Source of the DNA: Diplolepis rosae | Taxonomy: Eukaryota > Arthropoda > Insecta > Hymenoptera > Diplolepididae | Direction of reading: 5' to 3' | Assembly: GCA_030998225.1 (NCBI GenBank) | Contig: JAPYXD010000555.1 | Coordinates: 4,030,001 to 4,094,000 of the forward strand | Length of the DNA: 64,000 bases | Part shown: positions 49,833-59,029 of the stretch, in pieces | Layout of the letters: every line of letters begins with the position of its first letter | Position numbering within the stretch: the first letter of the stretch is position 1 | Notes under the pieces: generated by a model | Database searches by the model: none | Seen by the model: only the letters and a program-made list of their open reading frames with translations | Told to the model about the DNA's origin: nothing | Position numbers and translations under genes: made by a program

Positions 49833-50358
49833 TTACGATTCTAAAAGGCTACATGCGAATACTGCACAATCTCGTCCATCCACTCCGACAACGGTGGCCA
49901 ATTTTATTAACTTCTTCATGGTTCCATTTACGTAGTTGGCATCGAGAATGTTTTTCTGGATACTAAAAGCATTCCCAAAAATGTTTATGCATGACAAATT
50001 TCTTCAATAAAAGATTTGAATTTTTATAAAGAGATAAAGAAGTGAATACGTACAGATTCATGAACCAGTGTTCTAAATTATGGAAAGTACTTTCGTCTCC
50101 TTTTAAGATGCCTTCATGATTCTTCAAAATTGAAATATAGTCTTTTTGCACTTCACAAGTCAGTCGAGCAACACAATATGGTGTTATCGAAAGTTCTGGT
50201 CCAATACTTTCTCCAGAAATCTGATTTTTGTACAAAAAAATAAAAAATTATGTTCGCAATTGAAATGGAATTAAAGTTGAGGCTAAAAATACTGGCTGTA
50301 ATTTTGAAATCGCATGAAAAAAATCTAGTAATTTGAACTCCGCAACAGAATTTTTCAT
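49833..50358 (-). CDS. Unrecognised 119-residue protein
   Basis: Three exons fit in phase: 50293-50358, 50050-50220 and 49833-49955. The predicted protein starts MKNSVAEFKLLDFFHAISKL and is largely helical. Its middle has PYCVARLTCEVQKDYISIL and FHNLEHWFMNLY; the end has VGVDGRDCAVFACSLLES. It has no signal peptide, membrane helix or motif I can name. The second donor (CTGTAC|GTATTC) was chosen because only phase 0 keeps exon 3 open; an overlapping stronger donor four bases upstream leads to an early stop. The regular hydrophobic pattern and clean splice sites make a real gene likely. The function is unknown. Confidence 0.55.
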
Positions 50359-50842
50359 AATTATTCACAGTGTAAAGAAAAGTGTGTTTATATTTTAATT
50401 GAATATTGACTTTTCGGGTTATAAGTGTTGATATGTTTGAATTTCCCGCGAAAAACGTACAACCAGGGGCGTGTCCGAATTGGCGAAGTACATTGCAAAC
50501 TATATACTTCCACGATAGGATGAAAAGAGTCAGTTATAATGTCAGCCGTCAGCCTCTTTTCATTCTATGGTGGAAGTAATTGCCAATTCGGACCATATAG
50601 AGTAGGCAAGCCTGGTCGGAATACGTCCTCCTAATAAAAGAAGAAAGAGAATCGATTTGGTTTATCTATCTCTCTCTTTCATGAGGCGATACGCATGCGC
50701 GAGAGATTTGAAAAAAATACACAACCTAACTTGTCACAACCTTATAAATGTAAACAAGAACTGCGCATGCGCTAGTAGAATGAGAAAGCTTCACTAACCT
50801 CACCTTCTCTCTCTTTCCAAAAATCGGACGCTTCTACTTAAG

Positions 50843-50972
50843 AAGGAATTACACCGCTGCACGCAGGTCTTGTGCATGCAGGTTGTATGGTAATATACAA
50901 GAGAGAAAAAGACCCACAATTTTCTTGTTTTTCCCACTAATATGTTACCATGGTATCCTGCATGCAAAGGTG
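50843..50972. mobile_element. GCATGCAGGTTACCATGG-family MITE (copy 2)
   Basis: In inverse orientation to 7389-7545 it shares, in order, GGAATTACAC, TGTGCATGCAGGTT, ATACAAGAGAGA, GACCCACAATTTTC, CCCACTAATATGTTACCATG and CCTGCATGCAAAGGTGTAA. The left arm has decayed (GGTTGTATGGTAATA), so this copy is older or unconstrained. Confidence 0.75.
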
Positions 50973-50980
50973 TAACGTTT

Positions 50981-51272
50981 CATTGAAACATTGAAACTTT
51001 CATTTGAAATATTTCAATATTTCATGGTCAAAGTTTCATTGTTTCATGAAACATTAGGAGAAGAGGGGGAAATGTCTATCTACGCAGGCGCACAGAAGTC
51101 AGATTAGGTTAGACAGTTAGATCATAAAATGTCCTTGAAATATTTATTCAAACTATATATAGTTTGAATTTTCCCGCTTTTCTGTTTGAAACTTTAAGAT
51201 ATTTCATGAGACCCCCAATGTTTCATGAAACTTTACATTAGATCAAAGTTTCATGAAATTTTACAACCCTAT
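50981..51272. repeat. GTTTCAT/ATGAAAC foldback repeat (family F1, copy 2)
   Basis: Shares with 5416-5851 the alternation of GTTTCAT and ATGAAAC, a GAATTTTCCC segment and the right terminus AAAGTTTCATGAAA.TTTTACAACCCT. It sits within the composite element 50466-51300. Confidence 0.6.
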
Positions 51273-51326
51273 AATAACTCTATGATTCGGACACGCCCCA
51301 GTATGGAATAAGTAAGAAGACATGGC

Positions 51327-51617
51327 CTTAAGGGCATGCGATTCAATTCGTTCCAGTTTCTACATGTCTGTGTCCTTAATACATAAAATTTTATTTTTTA
51401 AATTTGAGAAATGGTAAAGATGAAAACGGACGTAGATAGACTACTTTTGATTTTGATAATGGAAAAAAAAAATTCCAAAATATATTGTGGAATTGAACTT
51501 TTTTTCAATTTCGAAACCAAATTTTTAAAAGAACATTTTATTTACTTTAGACAAAAACATGTAGAAACCTAAAATGGATAAAATTTGATAATTTTGGAAA
51601 TATCACATGCTCTTAAG
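51327..51617. mobile_element. TTAAGGGCATG-type MITE (family F2, copy 2)
   Basis: The ends CTTAAGGGCATG and CATGCTCTTAAG are inverted. The body (CCAGTTTCT..ATG..T.TGTC, AATACATAAAATTTT, TTTGAGAAATGGTA, AGTAGACTACTTTTG-like, AAACATGTAGAAACC) matches both halves of 15063-15620 once the nested MITE there is removed. Confidence 0.7.
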
Positions 51618-51956
51618 AACATAATCTTTTGGGATACCGATACTTAAAAATTATTTTTCATACATTAAATGTCCATCATACATTTTTACGCATTATGCGT
51701 ATCAAATTCTGAGTTACGCTCAAGTCTCATGTCCAGGAGAATAGGATATTAGAGGAATAGGGGAACAGCATTCATCTAATGAGATTATCGCACAAACTCA
51801 GTCAACTATTCTATTGGTTGAATTATGCATCCCCTATAGACCTTTTCATATAAAATTAAATATAAAATAGGAAGTTGATGTGCGCAAACGCGGCTGCCAT
51901 GGCACTTCCCGCGAAATTCATAAATTAGGTCATATTTTGGATTTTTGGATATCGAC

Positions 51957-52126
51957 ATGTGTGCTGCAAGTGTACCTTATTCAAAAATAAATTTAAAGGA
52001 GAAAGATGTACCGTGTGCAATATTACCACATAGAAAAGTGGAAAGCAACAGCAGTGAACAACTGCGAAGGTGGCTGAGTTGTCGAAAACAACTGACTACA
52101 GGAAGAAAACACGATTTAATTGCAAG
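51957..52126 (+). CDS. SAP-like domain exon (partial gene)
   Basis: An ATG-started exon of 56 codons plus two bases, ending at a good donor (GCAAG|GTGAGA). It encodes MCAASVPYSKINLKEKDVPC followed by ILPHRKVESNSSEQLRRWLS and TGRKHDLIARV. The last part (xxLRRWLxxR..xxTGRKxxLIxRV) has the SAP helix-extended-helix pattern that binds DNA and is common in insect proteins of unknown or transposon-linked function. No later exon that continues the frame was found in the following 3 kb, which is occupied by foldback elements, so the gene is broken, very long-introned or a captured fragment. Confidence 0.4.
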
Positions 52127-52351
52127 GTGAGAGGTTATGCTTTCATGATGCGTGATGTATGCTTTCAAATGTAAATATTCTATGAAAAATAATGTAATAA
52201 TATAAAAATTTTATAAATCAGAATGGCACTTGTAGTTTTAATGATAAAAAGTAGTATATTTGAACTAATATCTACTTTTTTTATGAAAATGGTGATGTAT
52301 TTAATTGTTAATTAGAAGGCGTTAGGTGATGTGGAAATTTATATTTAATGA

Positions 52352-52721
52352 CCCTATTGAAAAATCCTATGTAGGATACCACATAAGAACTTACATAAGA
52401 TCTTACATAAGATCCTATGTATTTTAAAGTAATAATTTTCAACTTTACATTCTAATTCAAAATTTTCTAAATAATCTGATCTATATTATTTTCTTTTTAT
52501 AATAAAAAATATCGTTAAAATGTATTTAGTAACTCATTAATGAAATTCTGCTGCTAGCATCCTGATAGATCAGATTATTCAGAAAATTTTGAATTAGAAT
52601 GTAAAGTCGAAAATTATTACTTTAAAATACATAGGATCTAATATAAGATCTTACACAGGATCTTATGTAAGATCCTATATGAGATCCTATGTGGTATCCT
52701 ACATAGAAATTTTCAATAGGG
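52352..52721. mobile_element. 370-bp foldback element
   Basis: CCCTATTGAAAAATCCTATG at the left end is inverted at the right end (...CATAGAAATTTTCAATAGGG). The arms (52352-52488 and 52570-52721) pair over about 130 bp and include repeated GATCTTACATAAGATCCTATGT units, each palindromic. The spacer is about 80 bp. No coding capacity. Confidence 0.85.
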
Positions 52722-53322
52722 GAGTTATAATAAAGGAAAAGTATTTGTTATAAAATTTTCTGAAGAAATATACTCTGTATATATATGTAACGCTGCCTTT
52801 TCTCGAAGATAAATGTTCAAATAAAAAAATAATTATTTCCAAACAAATAATATTTGTACGTATTATTTCGTATTACTGCCTGGTGGTTTCGTTTTATTGT
52901 GCAAATTAATCGTTTAAAGAGAAAGAAGTTGATATATTTTTAATTTAATACAGATATTTTTACGAATGTGAGAAATAAGATAAAATGATAGTAACATAAA
53001 GAAGTTGATGACGAGACTTCGATTTTGGTTCGAGAATATGGCAACTTTAAATTATATTTTCACACAATTTGAAGTTAAGATATCAAGTTTGTAAATAAAT
53101 TTTTTTTTTTACTCACTTTTCTACTTAAACTTTATCAAATTATTTTTTAAATAATATTATTGCCAATTCGTAATGTACTTTGCACTGAAATGACCTAATC
53201 TTCACCGGAACTTGAATTATTCGAGACGCATGCGCCCCAAAAAATATTCAAGATGAAAAGGTCTATTCCTCTATTCTCTTCGATTGCGTGTGCTGTGTCA
53301 AAACAGTGTAGGCATTTTTTCA

Positions 53323-54364
53323 TACACTGTAAAAAATGATCTAGGGAAAATTATGGAAGATTCGTAAAATCACAGCGCCTCTCTGTGTAAATTTACGTAG
53401 TTCCGTAAATTTATATTGATGGAGGATGTGATTTTCCGACAAGTGTGTAAAATCACTTCGATCAGCGTTGGACATAAAATGACCCTCGTTAAGCGATGTA
53501 AAATCGCATCGTCTGTCGTATGAATTTTCCAAACGTAAACTGAAATTTTGTTTGAGGTTTGCGCAAAATTATCGCCTAGCAGTAAATTTCCGGATGAGAA
53601 TTTAATCTTCATATCGCTGTTCGTAATTTTCAGTTCACTTTCGGAATTTTACGTTTCCGAGCTCTGCATTCGCTGTTCGGTTGTTTTCAATTCTTCATGT
53701 CGTTATTATAAACCCGACATTTTGGAAATACATAATTCTACATGATCATCATTTATTTAATACATTACATATTTTAAATTCCAACTATCACCGATAAATC
53801 CTGCACCACAAAATGAAGTAATAACAGAAATTTTATACAATTTATATAAACCCTACACGATTTTATTTTGAATTATAAAATAATAAGAAATGTGCGAAAT
53901 TAAATCGTGAAGGGTTTATAAAAATCGTTTAAAACTTCAGTGATTACTTCGTGTTCAATTTTGCAGTTTAAGATTTATTATTGTCAGTTTAAATTGAAAA
54001 TATTTCATTTATTAAGTAAATACGATTATCTAATGTTCTCAATAAAGAATTTTGATAATTTGTATATATATATATATATATAAAATAATCCAGGATGTGG
54101 ATGGGAAATTCCACCCATTAATTGAATTTTCCATACAAAGCCGGAATTTTCGTTTCACGTTACGTATAATTACGGACAAAGTTAGGAATAATACAGTAGC
54201 AGTTCGTAAAATTCACGACTAGATGGAGTTTTACGATCAAGGATAGAAATTTACGAAATGTCTGTAATTTTCATTCCATCGGTAATTTTACACCGTCCAA
54301 CGAGGGTCATTTTATGTGCCTCGTCTGGTGATGTAAAATTCCGCTAAAATTTTTTACAAAGTAT
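53323..54364. mobile_element. 1.04-kb DNA element with CACTGTAAAAAAT-type termini
   Basis: TACACTGTAAAAAAT on the left and ATTTTTTACAAAGTA on the right are inverted and flanked by TA. Internally ACATAAAATGACCCTCGTT (53470 region) is matched inversely by AACGAGGGTCATTTTATGT (54298 region). Many short GTAAAAT/ATTTTAC motifs face each other. The open frames inside (53341-53612, both strands) are side effects of the repeat. Tc1/mariner-type MITE is an inference from the TA flanks. Confidence 0.65.
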
Positions 54365-54628
54365 ATAATTGGTGAGGGGTGTACTTTGAACTTGACTTAT
54401 GTTTTTGGCGCTAAATTTGAATGATAAAATAATCTGGCAGATTGTGCCTCTACGAAACATCGAACTTTTTCGCGATGTGGATATAATAAAAAATAGTGTA
54501 ACAAATTTTCTTTTATTATGATTTGAGATTATAATCTACGTGCTTGAAAATCATTGGAAATAATTGAATAATAATTTTTTAATATTTAAAGAATTTGAAA
54601 ATCTTTCTGTGGAAAAAATGACGCTTTC

Positions 54629-54699
54629 GACTGCGCTGGGATTCGAGCCCAGGTCTTTCGATTGCCGGTCGACTGCTCTAACCACTGAGCTACACAGGC
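54629..54699 (-). tRNA. tRNA-like sequence, inverted copy (probably tRNA-derived repeat)
   Basis: Same 71-nt sequence as 55023-55093, on the opposite strand. The body is identical, including the A-box (TAGCTCAGTGGTTAGAGCA) and B-box-like GGGCTCGAATCCC. It is probably a SINE-type or pseudo-tRNA rather than a working tRNA; see the other copy for the structure. Confidence 0.45.
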
Positions 54700-55022
54700 G
54701 TCCGACATCTCTTTCTCCACAGGAAGATCTCCTTATATCGCCTAGTGGCTCAGCCTTGCGGCTGTAAATGATTTCAAATTAATTAGTTGAGTTTGAAATT
54801 TTTGTCACTGCCTACATTATCGGAAGATCACTAGTCGCGTATCAGATAGGATACGTTGTCGACAGGTGTCCTCGTAGACAATTTCAAACTCTTATATCGC
54901 AAATAATGCAAATAAATTCAATATTTAAAGAATTTGAAAATCTTTCTGTGGAAAAAATGACGCTTTCGACTGCGCTGTAGGCGATATAAGGAGATCTTCC
55001 TGTGGAGAAAGAGATGTCGGAC

Positions 55023-55093
55023 GCCTGTGTAGCTCAGTGGTTAGAGCAGTCGACCGGCAATCGAAAGACCTGGGCTCGAATCCCAGCGCAGTC
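55023..55093 (+). tRNA. tRNA-like sequence with GGC anticodon position
   Basis: It folds by hand into a cloverleaf: acceptor GCCTGTG/CGCAGTC with 6 of 7 pairs, perfect D stem GCTC/GAGC, anticodon stem with 4 of 5 pairs (TCGA/TCGA), loop CCGGCAA and perfect T stem CTGGG/CCCAG around CTCGAAT. GGC at positions 34-36 would read Ala, but base 33 is C instead of U, and the G3:U70 identity pair of tRNA-Ala is absent. With the repeat context, a tRNA-derived SINE head or pseudogene is more likely than a functional tRNA. RNA polymerase III boxes look usable. Confidence 0.5.
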
Positions 55094-55483
55094 GAAAGCG
55101 TCATTTTTTCCACAGAAAGATTTTCAAATTCTTTAAATATTGAATTTATTTGCATTATTTGCGATATAAGAGTTTGAAATTGTCTACGAGGACACCTGTC
55201 GACAACGTATCCTATCTGATACGCGACTAGTGATCCTCCGATAATGTAGGCAGTGACAAAAATTTCAAACTCAACTAATTAATTTGAAATAATTTTTTAA
55301 ATTTCTGCTCACGGATCCAAAAATGGTGGCCAGAAAAGGTACTTAGAGCGATAGAAAATTTTGAATACGATTTCTTACGATCATCTTATGATTTATAATA
55401 TCAGCTATAATATAAAAGTAGAATACAATTAATATAAAGTTTTCAAAATTACTATTGTGTATTTTATTTTTATAGAATGTATT

Positions 55484-57892
55484 TCATACCTTTGACATGT
55501 AGTTTTTGAATAGCTTTAGAGGAAAATCCGTTATTTCTTTATTCAAATTTTCATTAATTTCACGTTTTCTTCTACCGGAAATGACACTTAAAGGCAGAAG
55601 AACAGGATTCGTTGCTAAAGCTGCAGCAGCGCCAATCAAAGCAACGCCCGCGAGAGCTTTCAAAGCCACAGCCTGAATAAAATGTTAAATAAAGTAAAAA
55701 ATAGTATATTGTACGCCAAAGGACAAAAATAAGTTTTTTAGGCGAGTGTGAAGTTAATTTTCTCAATCATACGAGACTAAAATAATAAATGTTGCATACG
55801 ATTTTTTTCCACTTGACGGTCAAATAATGGATTTGTTTGCCCCCACTCTAAAAACAAGTGTGTTACTTCTACACGTAAATCACGATAGTAATTTTTTAGG
55901 TATTTGAAGTGTGTATTTTCAATACACATTACAAACGTAACGTTTAATTTTCAAACACTTTAACGTTTTGTACCCGAAAAATTGAGTTGGCAATGTTTAG
56001 TAAGTACACACTTCGCTCAATTACAGACTTGACAACGTGTGTAGTGTGTAAAAATTACACATTTCACTACACACTTGTTTTTAGAGTATCAAAGGAGGCA
56101 AATAAGTCCACTATTTGACCCACTAGTAGAAATAGTACATTGTGCAACTAGGGGAAAAAAAAATTATTTTGCGATTGTGAAGTTTGATGCCCGAGCAAAG
56201 CGGGGGTAACAACGACACGAGTAAAATAAATGTTTTTCCCGTGTTGCACACGATTTTTTTTCTACTAGCGGGTCAGAAAGTGGATTTTTTTGCCCCGCAC
56301 GGGGCAATAAAGTCCACTTTATGGCCCGCTAGTAGAAAAAAAATATATTTTATTTGATTGAAATATTATTTATTTATTTCAAAAACAAATTATTATGTTC
56401 GAATTAGAACAACAAAATGTCGACTCAAAACTATTCTTCTCATTTACTAAATCATTAAAAAATTTTAAGTCTACCTGTTGTGTAGCGAAATGTGAAGGGG
56501 GTGGATGAGGTCCATTTTCTCCAATTCCAGCTTCTTGGTTACTAAATTCGTAACCATCTCCATAGCTACCTGAATTCCCATATCCTGGTCTTCCATATTC
56601 GCTGTCTCCATAATGAACGCCACCAAATTTATTTCCCAGCCCACCATATTTATTTGGTCCATTCAATCCACCATATTTGTCAGTTATTCCTCCTAAATTC
56701 GAATTGCCTTTGTTATTTCCGTTGCTGGAACTTTCGCTACTGTAAGGGGGTCGTTGGTACCTGTAATTTATTTATTTTTATAAAGTGGAGATTTGAGTTC
56801 TCGATAATTAGAATAATTATCAGATTTAGTAAATTACCTTCCTGAAGTGGTTTGACTTCCGCTGTAAGGTCCTCCATAACTCCCGGGCCTTCCGCTATTA
56901 TCTCCAGGTCCTGTTGGATGAATTGAGCTCTGCCACCCGTATCTTCTGCAATAATTAAATATCCATAGTTTATGTAAATTGTGTAATAATTGAAATATTT
57001 CATAACAATATACACTCCCCGCTGAAAGTTTGGGTACATTGGTATTTTTTTAACTTCATATCGATGTCTTATTTTTAATACGCAGTTCCTAAATTTTTAA
57101 AAATCATATTGATCTCTTTTTAAATTAATTTTGATAACTTTAGGAAAAAATCTATAAAAACAACTTTTAAAATTATTAATATGGCTAAAAAAGTTATCAT
57201 TTATGGAGTTCATTTTACTGAAAAATTCTGCAATTTAAGAAAAAAAGATCTTTAGATTTTTTAATTTTTATATTCTTTATGGATAATTTTTATACATTTA
57301 GAGCCATTAACTAAATTTTTTAGATATTTCCACTTTCGATTCAACCAATTACCAAACCTATAATAGTGCATATTAATAATAGAAAATGTTTGCGAAAAAT
57401 GCAAAAATGCAGCTTTGAATGTTTTAAGAAATTTAAAAATACCAATATGCCCAAACTTCCGGTGGGGAGTGCAGATTTAATAATTATTCACATTGGAATA
57501 GTAATCTTTTTTTATAAATATAATTATTACCCGTCATTTAGATAGTGTCCGTATCGCAAACGTTTATCTCGTTCATTTTCAGAACTACTTTTACGAACAT
57601 CTGCTTCAGACCTGCCTGATTGATTCTCATCGAGTTTCTGACCACAGCAAGCGGGACTTAAAAGCAAAAGATTCTTATGATTTCAAAGATTTTAGTTTTT
57701 AAATTTCTGCATATTCTAACTCAAACGTGAACGTTTTCGTGTTACTCACGGATTTACCTCCGTAAATAATATCCTATGAACTATTCCGTGGTTTATAAAA
57801 TTAAAAAATCTTCTTACGAACGTATCAAAATGAGGAAATTCATTAAATTACAAAATTGATGCTACTCACATGAAGAATAATTTACGAAATAT
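55484..57892 (-). CDS. Secreted Gly/Tyr-rich protein with hydrophobic Ala-rich tail (5' end uncertain)
   Basis: Four exons join cleanly: 57531-57656, 56838-56945, 56475-56760 and 55484-55672. The encoded protein has a polar start (CCGQKLDENQSGRSEADVRK), a Gly/Tyr/Ser-rich middle with repeats such as DKYGGLNGPNKYGGLGNKFG, and a last exon with ALKALAGVALIGAAAALATN, then PLSVISGRRKRE, and ends YMSKV. The RRKR looks like a furin-type site. Similar Ala-rich segments occur in uncharacterised insect secreted or cuticle-associated proteins. A 23-nt micro-exon (57870-57892) with excellent splice sites restores the required phase 2 into the first exon. The ATG exon is not proven; the signal-peptide exon at 59.7-60.1 kb is a candidate. 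Confidence 0.6.
55791..56350. repeat. Tandem foldback repeats (CTAGTAGAAA.../GGGTCA type) with a nested MITE
   Basis: Two related palindromic blocks, about 55791-56145 and 56240-56345, share CGATTTTTTT.C.ACT.G.GGTCA, TGGATTT.TTTGCCCC and GTCCACT.TTTG.CCC.CTAGTAGAAA. The second has a GC core GCCCCGCACGGGGC. The first is interrupted by the MITE at 55844-56090. The repeat lies in the last intron of the Gly/Tyr-rich gene. Confidence 0.65.
55844..56090. mobile_element. 247-bp MITE with perfect 19-bp TIRs
   Basis: ACTCTAAAAACAAGTGTGT at the left end is exactly inverted at the right end (ACACACTTGTTTTTAGAGT). Subterminal GTGTGTA/TACACAC motifs pair further in. No coding capacity. It is inserted in the foldback repeat 55791-56145. 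The perfect TIRs suggest recent insertion. Confidence 0.85.
57010..57473. mobile_element. 464-bp MITE, CACTCCCC termini
   Basis: CACTCCCCGCTGAAAGTTTG plus GGTACATTGGTATTTTT on the left pairs with AAATACCAATATGCCCAAAC plus TTCCGGTGGGGAGTG on the right, about 38 bp per terminus with few mismatches. The interior is AT-rich and non-coding. It sits in the first sure intron of the Gly/Tyr-rich gene. Confidence 0.8.
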
Positions 57893-58344
57893 CTGGAAAA
57901 AATAAAAATGTTGACGTTTTACTTTGGGCACAAAATTATACTCTTTCCAATATAATGTTTTCAGTTCAGAACGAAATCAGTTTAAACCATGGTGGGTAGT
58001 AATTACCCCGATAGCAGAAGGTGCAGCTCCATATTCCAGAATTCAAATGGACTCCCTCGAATGTCTTTGTAATTTTGAAATATTTGCGACATCCAAAGGA
58101 GAGGATTAGTTAAATACCTCTAACATCGCATTTAATGTAGAATGAAAACTGATTCGACGGTTTGACTTTCATGTTGACATGACTCAGCCATAAACGGTCA
58201 CATTTTGGCTACTTTATGGCACAATCAGAGGCTAACTCACGAGTGCGCCGCGAATGAGTCTCTAGTCCGTCTCAAAAGACGAGCCTTCGTTTTCATCGAT
58301 AAAGGCATCGATAAAATTGAGCAAGTGACAGTAAATCTCCAGAG

Positions 58345-58700
58345 GCGCCTCGAAAAAAAGTTGTTTTGCGGTGTACATCATAACTCGCAACAAAATCATT
58401 TGAAACAAAAAAATCAAAATGCATTTGTTAAAGGAGATGTTTCTCAAGGTAACCCTGGGAGGATTTTTTTTTTCGATTTTTCTATTTCCCATAGCACTTG
58501 GAAGCCAAAAAACTGATTTTCGCTAAAAAAATCGACTAATTTGTTATTGTAAAATTAATAATTATTAAAATAAACAAAAAAGCTCCCAGGGATACCTGGC
58601 GAATTATGTGAAGAAGTACTGTGCAAAATTTAAAAACGATTGGTCCAGTAGATTTTGAGTTATGATGTACACAGACTTCAAAAATAACAAGTTTCAGAAA
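58345..58700. repeat. Double foldback around 58.4-58.7 kb
   Basis: GTGTACATCATAACTC (58371) is inverted as GAGTTATGATGTACAC (58657). Nested inside, GTAACCCTGGGAGGATTTTTT (58449) is inverted as AAAAAAGCTCCCAGGGATACC (58579). Together they make a long hairpin or two nested elements. No coding frame follows across it. Confidence 0.7.
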
Positions 58701-58825
58701 AACGCTTTAAAGTTTTGCTCTACTAATTCGCAACTCGTCAACTTGTATTGAAACCCTGCCTGGAGCAACGGGCGCTCAAATACTAACATTTTACATAGTT
58801 AACAAATATGTCTATGTACAATAGA

Positions 58826-59029
58826 TTATTTAGCCAATCTAATGAATGCCGAGTCATGTCGCCATTTGTTGGTGCCCTGAAGCAGACATAATTCGAGAAT
58901 TAGAATGGTACATTTGTTGTCGTATTTATACTGTCGTAAAGCAGGGACTATCCCTTGCTGAACTTTCGCCATGTCACGCTGTATTGATGCAGTCTTAAAC
59001 GACCCATAAATATCATAATTCTGATGCAT
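58826..59029 (-). CDS. Possible exon, protein-like frame of unknown kind
   Basis: A minus-strand frame after an acceptor-like CATGCATCAG encodes NYDIYGSFKTASIQRDMAKV, then QQGIVPALRQYKYDNKCTIL and ILELCLLQG, ending at a stop at 58826. Codon use and hydrophobic pattern look like real protein. It might belong to the signal-peptide gene upstream (60095) or be a lone remnant. No good donor was found in the phase needed to join the Gly/Tyr-rich exons. Confidence 0.3.
   Translation of the reverse strand: MHQNYDIYGSFKTASIQRDMAKVQQGIVPALRQYKYDNKCTILILELCLLQGTNKWRHDSAFIRLAK

Larger units (their letters stand above)
50466..51300. mobile_element. Composite element bounded by GGGGCGTGTCCGAAT inverted repeats
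   Basis: GGGGCGTGTCCGAAT at 50466 is mirrored by ATTCGGACACGCCCC ending near 51299. The left third is its own foldback: CCGAATTGGC...ACTTCCAC.AT.G.ATGAAAAGAG pairs with CTCTTTTCATTCTATGGTGGAAGT...GCCAATTCGG up to 50600. Inside are a GTTACCATGG-family MITE (50843-50972) and an F1 repeat (50981-51272). This looks like repeated insertion into one original element, followed by about 240 bp of GC-richer unique sequence with CGCATGCGCGAG motifs. Confidence 0.65.
54583..55288. repeat. tRNA-like sequence in a nested giant palindrome
   Basis: A 706-bp unit flanked on each side by the identical 12-mer ATAATTTTTTAA (54571-54582 and 55289-55300). Within it 54770-54977 and 55085-55290 are near-perfect inverted repeats (about 207 bp, one obvious mismatch). 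The spacer 54978-55084 (107 bp) recurs inverted and apparently identical at 54638-54744, and 54581-54637 repeats 54916-54976. The order is A, T', B, A, T, A', B'. Both T segments contain a tRNA-like cloverleaf. The flanking direct repeat suggests the unit inserted as a whole, as a retroposon would; an assembly fold-back artefact must be excluded. Confidence 0.85.

Noticed and set aside
53341..53745. Overlapping frames on both strands
   Set aside because: They fall inside the foldback element 53323-54364 and mirror its inverted words.
54564..55155. Protein-like frames containing GFEPRSFDCRSTALTTELHRR on both strands
   Set aside because: They are translations of the tRNA-like T segments; the identical peptide appears twice only because the DNA is an inverted repeat.
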